From: Clostridia bacterium
Lineage (GTDB): Bacteria > Bacillota_A > Clostridia > Oscillospirales > Acutalibacteraceae
Length of the DNA stretch: 7,687 nucleotides
Reading direction: 5' to 3'
Assembly (NCBI GenBank): GCA_017547865.1
Contig: JAFYOA010000234.1
Coordinates: forward strand, 1 to 7,687
Each line of letters opens with the position of its first letter. Position 1 is the first letter of the stretch. The position numbers and the translations under genes were made by a program. The notes beneath the pieces were generated by a model. The model ran no database searches and had not been told where the DNA came from. It saw nothing but the letters and a program-made list of their open reading frames with translations. Of this stretch, positions 1 to 6,122 are shown piece after piece.

Positions 1-1476
1 CCGGAGTACAGCGAAGTGCCCTGCGTGACCGCCGATATGGAGGAAACGCTTTTCTACCACAATAAATACATGGATGCCCTGATGGAAAAGTGCGTTGCCA
101 CCGCCAAACGCTGCCATGCCCTGGTGTTTGTAAACGCCCTGGACAACGAGCACGGCTGGCGCAACACTACCTTTGCCATTGGCAGAAACGGCGAACTGCT
201 GGGCAAATACTATAAGAAACACCTGCCGCCCCTGGAGCAGGAGACCCTGCAGCTGGACAGCGGCTACACCTTTGAGCCTTCCGAACCGTATATTCTGGAG
301 ATCGAAGGCCTGCGGTATGCTTTCCTTACCTGCTACGATTTCTATTTTTACGAGAGCTTTTCTGCCATTGCCCGGCAGAACGTGGATATCATCATCGGCT
401 GCTCTCTGCAGCGCAGCGATACCCACGCCGCCTCAGAAGTGATGAGCCGCTTTTTGGCCTACAATACCAATGCCTACGTGGTGCGGGCTTCCGTCAGCTT
501 CGGGGAAGATTCTCCCGTGTGCGGTGCCGCGCTGGTGGCTACGCCCCGGGGTGAATTGCTCACCTGCATGAAGAGCCGCATCGGCGTGGAAGTGGTGGAG
601 TTTGACCCTGCCGATAAATATTACAAGCCCGCCGGTTTTGGCAACCCGCCGGCCGCCCACTGGCAGTACATTGAGTACGGCCGCAAGCCCTGGCAGTACC
701 GCTTTGCCGGCCCTGCCATCGTTCCGCCGGATCGCTGGATGAGCTACCCCCGCCTGTGTTCTCACCGCGGTATGAACGCCGTGGCCCCGGAAAACAGCCT
801 GCCCGCCTTTGGTGCCGCTGTTGCCTTGGGTGCCCAGGAGATCGAATTCGACCTGTGGCCCACCAAAGACGGTGAGATCGTTTCCTGCCACGACGACACC
901 CTGGACCGGGTGAGCAGCGGCACCGGTAAAATTTACGAACATACCCTGGCCGAACTGCAGCAGCTGGATTTCGGCGGTAAGTTCGGCGAGAAATACAAAG
1001 GCCTGCGTGTGGTGCAATTTGAGGATATTCTGAAGAAATTTGCTGGCCACACCATTATGAACATTCACGTAAAGACCCTGAGCGACCACTACGATGAAGC
1101 CGCCATGAAGAAAATCGTGGGTCTTATTCGCAAGTACGATTGTGCTCAGCATGTGTATTTTATGATCAGCCACGACGGCGTGATCCGCCAGTTTAAGGAA
1201 TATGCCCCGGATATCTGCATGTGCGTGGGGCATTTGAATGAGCGCCCCTGGGAAATTGTGGAGCGTGCCATTGAGCTGGGTGCGGAAAAGGTACAGCTCT
1301 TTAAGCCCTATTTTAATCAGGAAACGGTGGATAAAGCCCACGCCCACGGCATTATCTGCAATGTGTTTTATGCCGATGACGTGGAGGAGGCCCGACGCTA
1401 CCTTGGCATGGGCATCGATACCATTCTGACCAATGTGTACAACACCATGGCCCAGGCGCTGGAGGGAGAATTTTGA
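1..1476 (+). CDS. Carbon-nitrogen hydrolase (nitrilase superfamily) fused to a GDPD domain, 5'-truncated
   Basis: This is a two-domain enzyme open at the left edge; 491 residues are visible, counting the codon at base 1 as residue 1. Residues 1 to about 220 look like a nitrilase-superfamily amidase. PEYSE at the very start supplies the probable catalytic Glu (bases 4-6), KKHLPP the catalytic Lys (bases 214-216), and TCYDF the nucleophilic Cys (bases 331-333). Residues 250-490 form a GDPD TIM barrel: SHRG (His at 763-765), PENS, E-F-D metal ligands, and the second catalytic His in CHDD (889-891). The third metal ligand, normally Glu in an 'N-I-E-I-K'-like strand, is His here (NIHVK, 1066-1068). 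A GTG at base 16 could be read as a start, but the frame is open to base 1 and the catalytic Glu lies before it, so the true start is upstream, probably a few tens of residues away. No membrane segment is seen. The gene overlaps the next one by one base. Family calls are firm; the substrate is unknown. Confidence 0.85.
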   Translation, partial: PEYSEVPCVTADMEETLFYHNKYMDALMEKCVATAKRCHALVFVNALDNEHGWRNTTFAIGRNGELLGKYYKKHLPPLEQETLQLDSGYTFEPSEPYILEIEGLRYAFLTCYDFYFYESFSAIARQNVDIIIGCSLQRSDTHAASEVMSRFLAYNTNAYVVRASVSFGEDSPVCGAALVATPRGELLTCMKSRIGVEVVEFDPADKYYKPAGFGNPPAAHWQYIEYGRKPWQYRFAGPAIVPPDRWMSYPRLCSHRGMNAVAPENSLPAFGAAVALGAQEIEFDLWPTKDGEIVSCHDDTLDRVSSGTGKIYEHTLAELQQLDFGGKFGEKYKGLRVVQFEDILKKFAGHTIMNIHVKTLSDHYDEAAMKKIVGLIRKYDCAQHVYFMISHDGVIRQFKEYAPDICMCVGHLNERPWEIVERAIELGAEKVQLFKPYFNQETVDKAHAHGIICNVFYADDVEEARRYLGMGIDTILTNVYNTMAQALEGEF

Positions 1477-1478
1477 TG
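1461..1478 (+). promoter_or_regulatory. Ribosome binding site that decides the nucleoside hydrolase start
   Basis: A GGAGGGAGAA run at 1461-1470 sits at the end of the upstream gene, a few bases before ATG 1476-1478. An in-frame TTG directly before that ATG (1473-1475) is less likely to be used. The TGATG arrangement places stop 1474-1476 and start 1476-1478 on top of each other, which suggests translational coupling. Confidence 0.7.
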
Positions 1479-2411
1479 CCGGAAAAGCCGCTGCTGATTT
1501 TTGACACAGACATGGACACCGACTGTGACGATGCCGGTGCCCTGGCCCTGTTGTATGAATTTGTAAAACGGGGGAAAGCGGAGCTGCTGGGGATTGTGGC
1601 CGATGTGCCCGTGCACCATGCAGCCCCTTGCTGTGAGGCCATGGGAGTATACTACGGCATCGAGCGGCCCGTGGGCGCGGTGCCGGTGAATGCCTACCCG
1701 CCGGAGGAGACCGACCGTTATGTGCGCTACCGTGCCCACCACGAGCGCTGCACACCCCACCGCTATAACCGTGCCATGGCGGCCCGAGTGGGGAAGACCG
1801 ATGCCGATTACCCTACGGCCGCTAAATTGTACCGGCAGCTGCTGGCAAATTCCCCGGATAGCAGCGTGACCATTGTGTGCGTGGGGCTGCTGACGGCTTT
1901 GGCGCAGCTTTTGGAAACGACCGGCGATGAATACAGCCCCCTGTGCGGCGAAGACTTGCTGCGGCAAAAGGTGCAGCGGGTGGTGAGCATGGGTTACCCG
2001 GACAAAACCGGGGATAACTTCAACTGGGATATGGATGCCCCGGCGGCAGAGCTGTTTTTTGCCCGGTGCCCTGTGCCGGTAACGGCCAGCGGTTACGGAG
2101 GCAGCGTCATCACCGGCGGCACCCTCAGCGGGATTTTCCCCGCCGACCATCCGGTACGTGTGGCCTATGAAACCTTTACCGGCGGCCCGAACCGGGGACG
2201 ATCCAGCTGGGATCTCATTGCTGTTCTGCACGCTGTGGAACCGGACGCCCCGGTGCTGCGCACAGAAGAAAAAGGCACCTGCCGTTTCTGTGCGGCAGAG
2301 GCACGTTCTTACTGGGAGAATGGCCCGCGGCAAGACAAGGAACTGCTGCCCGCCGTGCCCGACAAAGAACTGGCGGTGTATCTGGAAGCCCGCATGACAG
2401 GAGAATTCTGA
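1476..2411 (+). CDS. Nucleoside hydrolase-like protein (IUNH superfamily)
   Basis: A 311-residue protein of the inosine-uridine-preferring nucleoside hydrolase fold, close to the usual family length. The N-terminal Asp cluster (residues 10-19, DTDMDTDCDD, then AGAL) is the Ca2+-binding signature, in the longer spacing seen in a subset of homologues. Further family landmarks are a 'VGLLTALA' strand around 131-140 (like GPLTNLA), VSMGY near 169-173, and FNWDMDAPAA at 182-191 (like EFNxxxDPEAA). Canonical members hydrolyse the N-glycosidic bond of ribonucleosides. Two recognition sites differ here: the Glu of the E-F-N motif is Asn (N-F-N), and the C-terminal His-Asp pair reads Trp-Asp (W245-D246, bases 2208-2213). 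The substrate may therefore not be a classical nucleoside. There is no signal peptide, so it should be cytosolic. It overlaps both neighbours by one base (TGATG), so it is almost certainly co-transcribed with them. Confidence 0.82.
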   Translation: MPEKPLLIFDTDMDTDCDDAGALALLYEFVKRGKAELLGIVADVPVHHAAPCCEAMGVYYGIERPVGAVPVNAYPPEETDRYVRYRAHHERCTPHRYNRAMAARVGKTDADYPTAAKLYRQLLANSPDSSVTIVCVGLLTALAQLLETTGDEYSPLCGEDLLRQKVQRVVSMGYPDKTGDNFNWDMDAPAAELFFARCPVPVTASGYGGSVITGGTLSGIFPADHPVRVAYETFTGGPNRGRSSWDLIAVLHAVEPDAPVLRTEEKGTCRFCAAEARSYWENGPRQDKELLPAVPDKELAVYLEARMTGEF

Positions 2412-2791
2412 TGACCAACAACTGGAATGAAAAAGCCTACCCGGACCGTACTTTTTCGGACGGGAGCACATACAAGGCTTACCGTGTGCAGAAGGAATAC
2501 GATGCCAAAATGCTGGTGCGCGACCTGCTGGCTGCCGGGGTGAAGATCTTCGAGCTGGAATATGAAGATGACCCGGATGACGGCGCCCGGCGCATCAGCG
2601 GGGAAGGAACCGCGGAGCATTTTCTGCGGAAAATGTACGACGATATGCTGGGGCAGGGCAACGTGGGTGTTTCCTATACGTTTTTCTGCCAAAAAGACGG
2701 GGCGGCCTTTGAAGTGAGCACCGCCGATACCGGCGTGATTACCCTGAACACCATGAATGCTGCGCTGGAAATGACGGATATTCTGAATTGA
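2411..2791 (+). CDS. Uncharacterised 126-residue protein
   Basis: I do not recognise this protein. The start is ATG 2411, overlapping the upstream stop as TGATG, with AGGAG about 7 bases before it. That arrangement and the sense-like codon use argue that it is a real gene. The product is soluble and acid-rich, with no signal peptide, membrane segment or metal-binding cluster. A predicted helix (YDAKMLVRDLLAAGVKIFE, about residues 30-48) is followed by an acidic stretch (ELEYEDDPDDGARR), a second helix (AEHFLRKMYDDMLG) and a strand-rich C-terminal half. There is a single cysteine in FFCQKD. The alternating helix and strand pattern suggests a compact alpha/beta domain. It sits between the nucleoside hydrolase homologue and a GDPD, so it may be a subunit, chaperone or regulator of one of them, but that is inference from position only. 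Confidence 0.7.
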   Translation: MTNNWNEKAYPDRTFSDGSTYKAYRVQKEYDAKMLVRDLLAAGVKIFELEYEDDPDDGARRISGEGTAEHFLRKMYDDMLGQGNVGVSYTFFCQKDGAAFEVSTADTGVITLNTMNAALEMTDILN

Positions 2792-2809
2792 TTTTGCGGA
2801 GGAAAAACC

Positions 2810-3616
2810 ATGAACTACTGGACGGAAAGCAACGAAAATATTTATGTGGCCGCCCACCGCGGCTGGTGCGAAAAATACCCGGAAAACACCATGCCCGCCT
2901 TTAAAGCCGCCATGGAACTGGGTGTGGATCAGATTGAGACCGATGTGCGGGTGACTTTGGACGGCGAACTGGTGCTGATTCACGATGCCACCGTGGACCG
3001 CACCACCAACGGCACCGGCAAGGTGTGCGAAAAGACCCTGGCTGAGCTGCGCGCTCTGGATGCGGGTTCTTATAAAGGCGAGGAGTTTAGGGGTGTGCAG
3101 GTGCCCACGCTTGTGGAACTGATGGAACTGGTGAAAGACCACCCCACCATGACCCTGGACATTGAACTGAAAGAATACCCCACCCCCGGCTGGGAAGAAA
3201 CCTCTTTTGATGTGTGCGACCGTGTGCTGAAAATTGTGGATGATTACGGCTTTACAGATCGCGTGGTCATCAATACGTTCAACGGCAAACTGCACGAGTA
3301 CATTTACAAAAAGTACGGCAAAAAGTACCGCCAGCACGTGTATTATCCCGCCAACAACATGGGCAAGCTCACCGTTGCGCCCCGTGAATACGCCTACTGC
3401 TGCTGCATGTTTGCTACGCTGTTCAGCGATATTAACATGGCAGAAAAAGAAGAATTTGCCCGCATGGCCGCACTGGGTGTGGAACCCTGGGCCGGTGCCG
3501 GCGTAAAAACCGAAGAAGGCGTGGATCGTGCCATCGAAAACGGTGCCACCCTCATCACCTGCAATTACCCCGATGTAATTTTGGATCTTCTGCGCAAAAA
3601 AGGCCGCCACGCCTGA
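2810..3616 (+). CDS. Glycerophosphodiester phosphodiesterase family protein (GDPD)
   Basis: A 268-residue single-domain GDPD, typical of the small bacterial cytosolic form. Family members hydrolyse glycerophosphodiesters or related phosphodiesters to an alcohol and a phosphomonoester, using a divalent metal. The active site looks complete: catalytic His16 and Arg17 in AHRGW, PENT at 24-27, metal ligands Glu43 and Asp45 in IETDV, catalytic His58 in LIHDATVDR, and the third ligand Glu119 in LDIELK (bases 3164-3166). The C-terminal ITCNYPD motif is the usual end of the barrel. It has no signal peptide, unlike periplasmic GlpQ-type enzymes. A Cys triplet at 197-199 is a minor oddity. The start ATG 2810 is supported by GGAGG at 2798-2802, and the gene follows its neighbour by 18 bases. 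It is the second GDPD domain in this operon and the more canonical of the two. The exact substrate is not readable. Confidence 0.9.
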   Translation: MNYWTESNENIYVAAHRGWCEKYPENTMPAFKAAMELGVDQIETDVRVTLDGELVLIHDATVDRTTNGTGKVCEKTLAELRALDAGSYKGEEFRGVQVPTLVELMELVKDHPTMTLDIELKEYPTPGWEETSFDVCDRVLKIVDDYGFTDRVVINTFNGKLHEYIYKKYGKKYRQHVYYPANNMGKLTVAPREYAYCCCMFATLFSDINMAEKEEFARMAALGVEPWAGAGVKTEEGVDRAIENGATLITCNYPDVILDLLRKKGRHA

Positions 3617-3656
3617 TGCGCACAGCCTATACAGCAATTCCATTCAAAATTTGACA

Positions 3657-3681
3657 GCGGAAAGGGAAGAGGCTTTTCCGC
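3657..3681 (+). promoter_or_regulatory. Small inverted repeat just upstream of the capA-like start
   Basis: GCGGAAA (3657-3663) can pair with TTTCCGC (3675-3681) around an 11-base loop. The stem ends directly before the AAGGAGG ribosome binding site at 3682-3688. No T-run follows, so it is not a standard intrinsic terminator. It could stabilise or segment the mRNA, or modulate initiation of the next gene. It is short and could be chance. Confidence 0.35.
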
Positions 3682-3696
3682 AAGGAGGATACAACA

Positions 3697-4785
3697 ATGA
3701 AATGTTTATTTTTAGGTGACGTTTGCCCCACCACCAAATGGTCTACCCCGTGGTTTGCTGCCAAAGAGACCAAAAAGCTGTTCAGCGATACCATGCCGCT
3801 GTTTGAAGGGAACGACTTTAACTTTGTGAACCTGGAATGCGCCCTGACTGAAAGCGAAAATCGTATTCCCAAGTTTGGCCCCAACCTTCAGGCTCCCGCC
3901 GCCACTGCCGAGGTGCTGAAGGAACTGGGCGTGCATTGCTGCGGCCTGAGCAACAACCATGTGTTTGACTTCGGCAAAGAGGGCGCTTTGGATACGCTGA
4001 AAACGCTGGAAGCCGCCGGACTGGATTGGACCGGCTTCGGCAATGATCTGGAAGATTCCCGCAAGAATTACATTGTGGAAAAGGACGGCTTTACCATGTG
4101 TGTCATCGCTGTGTGCGAGCATGAGTATTCCTACGCACTGGAAGACCGCATGGGTTCCCGCCCCTACGATGATTACGACACCATGGACGATATTAAGGCT
4201 GCCAAAGAAAAGTACGACCGCGTGGTGGTGATTTACCACGGCGGCAAAGAGCACTGCGGCTATCCGTCTCCCCGTCTGCGCAAGCTGTGCCGCGCCATGA
4301 GCAGACACGGTGCCGACCTGGTGCTGTGCCAGCACAGCCACTGCATTGGCTGCTACGAAGAATTTGAGGGCTGCCATATTCTGTACGGCCAGGGCAACTT
4401 CCATTTTGAAGAAGGCAAAGAAAGCAACGCCTGGAACACCTGCCTTGCTGTTCAGTACGATGCCGTGGCCAACAAGGTGGAATTTACCCCCCTGCGCACC
4501 CAGGATAACGTTGCATTTTTGGCCAAGGGCGACGATGCCGCCGAGATTATGGCGAAATTTGAGGCTCGCAACGCTTCTCTGCAGGATGGCAGCTGGAAAC
4601 AGGGCTGGCATGATTTCTGCGTGAGCGTAACGCAGAACTATCTGCGCGTGCTGCGCAATACCTGCAAGGAAGATTCCACCGAACGTGACAACGCTAACTT
4701 TGCCCATTATCTGGATTGCGAAGCCCACACCGATGTGTGGCGCGAACTGTTCCCCACTTACAACCAGACGAACGAAAGGGATTGA
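3697..4785 (+). CDS. CapA family protein (poly-gamma-glutamate synthesis CapA-like, metallophosphatase fold)
   Basis: A 362-residue protein with the metal-binding motifs of the CapA/PGA_cap branch of the calcineurin-like phosphoesterase fold, in the expected order: GDV at 7-9, NLE at 45-47, SNNH at 85-88 followed by DFG, HGGKE at 181-185, and QHSH at 212-215, then YGQGNF. These residues would hold a dinuclear metal site. Named CapA proteins belong to poly-gamma-glutamate capsule machinery and usually carry an N-terminal membrane anchor. This one begins directly at the first core strand (MKCLFLGDV), so it is predicted to be soluble and cytosolic. No capB, capC or capE partner is present. In this catabolic setting a hydrolytic role (phosphatase or amidase-like) is more likely than capsule synthesis, but this is inference. 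The start has an ideal AAGGAGG at 3682-3688, 8 bases before ATG. An 80-base gap, the longest in the window, precedes it. Confidence 0.87.
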   Translation: MKCLFLGDVCPTTKWSTPWFAAKETKKLFSDTMPLFEGNDFNFVNLECALTESENRIPKFGPNLQAPAATAEVLKELGVHCCGLSNNHVFDFGKEGALDTLKTLEAAGLDWTGFGNDLEDSRKNYIVEKDGFTMCVIAVCEHEYSYALEDRMGSRPYDDYDTMDDIKAAKEKYDRVVVIYHGGKEHCGYPSPRLRKLCRAMSRHGADLVLCQHSHCIGCYEEFEGCHILYGQGNFHFEEGKESNAWNTCLAVQYDAVANKVEFTPLRTQDNVAFLAKGDDAAEIMAKFEARNASLQDGSWKQGWHDFCVSVTQNYLRVLRNTCKEDSTERDNANFAHYLDCEAHTDVWRELFPTYNQTNERD

Positions 4786-4792
4786 TTCCATG
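4775..4792 (+). promoter_or_regulatory. Ribosome binding site that decides the GH39-like start
   Basis: AAAGGG at 4775-4780 lies 9 bases before ATG 4790-4792, inside the end of the preceding gene. The reading frame stays open upstream to a GTG at 4685, but that extension would overlap the capA-like gene by about 100 bases and reads as its out-of-frame shadow. The 4790 start leaves a normal 4-base gap. Confidence 0.65.
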
Positions 4793-6103
4793 AAGATTAC
4801 CGCTGACTTTTCCAGGAACATCGGGCCGGTTCGCCCCATGCATGCAGTGAACAACGGCCCTGCCAAGCCCAGCAATGACCAGAATTGCGATAACTTTGCC
4901 GCCTGGCTGGATGCCGGCATTCCTTATGCCCGCAACCACGATGCCTCTTTCTGTGCCGAGTACGGCGGGGAACACACCGTGGATATTCTCGCGATCTTCC
5001 CGGACTTTGATGCCGATGTGAACGACCCGGCTTCTTACGATTTTGTGCTGACCGATGAGTACAATGAAACGATCATGAAAGCCGGCGCCAAGGTGTTCTA
5101 CCGCCTGGGCCATAAGATTGAGCACGCCAAAAAGAAATACGGTACCCTGGTGCCCAAGGATTTTAACAAATGGGCGCAGATCTGCGAGCACATCATTGCC
5201 CACTACACCGAGGGTTGGGCCGATGGTTTTTACTGGGATATGCCCTATTGGGAAATTTGGAACGAGCCGGATCTTGACCGGGACGATGCCACAAACAAGC
5301 GCTGCTGGGGCGGCACGGCAGATGAATTCTTTAAACTGTTCCGTGTGGCAGCCCTGCACCTGAAAAAACGCTTCCCCCATTTGAAGATCGGCGGTCCTGC
5401 GCTGGCTTTTAACACCGGCGAGTGGCTGGATCGCTTCCTTGCCGCCATGACCGAGGGCGAGCGGGTGCCTATGGATTTCTTCTCCTGGCACATTTACTGC
5501 ACCGAACCGGCCGACATGACCAATCGCGCCAAAATCGTGCGTGCAAAGCTGGATGCCGCCGGCTACACCGAGACCGAAAGCATCTGCAACGAGTGGAACT
5601 ACGTTAAGGGCTGGGATAAGGAATTCGTTTACAGCATTGAGATGATCAGCAGCATGAAGGGCGCAGCTTTCACGGCTTCCTGCATGCTGGAAATGCAGAA
5701 TGCTGGCCTGGATATGCTGATGTACTACGATGCCCGTGTGAACACGGTTTTCAACGGAATGTTTGACCTGTATACCCTGCGCCCGCGCAAGGCGTACTAC
5801 CCGTTTAAAATGTTCAGCACCCTGTACAAACTGGAAAAAGCCGCTGCCTGCACCGCAGAGGGTGAGGGCCTGTATGCCGTTGCTGCCGCAAACGGCGATG
5901 CCACGGCGGTGATGCTGAGCACCTACACCGATGACGATGCCGACACTGCCCTGCGGAACGTAACGCTGGAACTGACCGGCGGTGCAGAAGAATACGAAGT
6001 GTGGCTGCTGGACGAAGACCACACCATGGAGTGCATTGGCAAGGTGGCTAAAAACGGCACACTGCCCCTGCCTGCCCGCAGTGTGGTGCTGCTGAAAGCA
6101 TAA
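4790..6103 (+). CDS. Clan-A glycoside hydrolase, GH39-like
   Basis: A 437-residue retaining glycosidase of the (beta/alpha)8 clan A, closest in feel to GH39 (beta-xylosidase, alpha-L-iduronidase and relatives). The acid/base Glu159 lies in WEIWNEPDL (bases 5264-5266) and the probable nucleophile Glu268 in SICNEWNYV (bases 5591-5593); their spacing of about 110 residues fits the family. SWHIY between them and NNGP near residue 23 are further landmarks of the barrel. Residues from about 355 to the end form a beta-rich domain like the C-terminal sandwich of GH39 enzymes. There is no signal peptide, so it should act on an imported oligosaccharide or glycoside. The sugar specificity cannot be read from sequence; assignment to a neighbouring clan-A family or an unclassified GH39 subgroup is possible. 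It lies 4 bases after the capA-like gene and is evidently co-transcribed. Confidence 0.8.
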   Translation: MKITADFSRNIGPVRPMHAVNNGPAKPSNDQNCDNFAAWLDAGIPYARNHDASFCAEYGGEHTVDILAIFPDFDADVNDPASYDFVLTDEYNETIMKAGAKVFYRLGHKIEHAKKKYGTLVPKDFNKWAQICEHIIAHYTEGWADGFYWDMPYWEIWNEPDLDRDDATNKRCWGGTADEFFKLFRVAALHLKKRFPHLKIGGPALAFNTGEWLDRFLAAMTEGERVPMDFFSWHIYCTEPADMTNRAKIVRAKLDAAGYTETESICNEWNYVKGWDKEFVYSIEMISSMKGAAFTASCMLEMQNAGLDMLMYYDARVNTVFNGMFDLYTLRPRKAYYPFKMFSTLYKLEKAAACTAEGEGLYAVAAANGDATAVMLSTYTDDDADTALRNVTLELTGGAEEYEVWLLDEDHTMECIGKVAKNGTLPLPARSVVLLKA

Positions 6104-6122
6104 ACGTGAGGAGAATTTTGCT

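Noticed and set aside
16..18. GTG as the true start of the first gene
   Set aside because: The frame is open to the window edge and the probable catalytic Glu codon (4-6) lies upstream of it, so the gene is truncated by the window.
433..1755. Long minus-strand open frame opposite the fused enzyme
   Set aside because: Its product is a Gly/His/Val/Ala-rich sequence with no recognisable motif, as expected when sense codons TTA, CTA and TCA are rare. The plus strand carries clear catalytic motifs throughout.
2309..3643. Long minus-strand open frame opposite three plus-strand genes
   Set aside because: It spans several real genes, has no ribosome binding site or motif and shows the composition of an antisense shadow.
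3651..3679. Sigma-70-type promoter starting with TTGACA
   Set aside because: The -35-like hexamer is exact, but at 16 to 18 bases downstream there is only TTTTCC-like sequence instead of TATAAT, so I do not call it a promoter.
3657..3681. Intrinsic terminator
   Set aside because: The stem is only 7 bp and is followed by AAGGAGG, not a T-run.
4685..4789. Upstream GTG extension of the GH39-like gene
   Set aside because: The extra residues are an out-of-frame reading of the capA-like gene end, and ATG 4790 has its own ribosome binding site.
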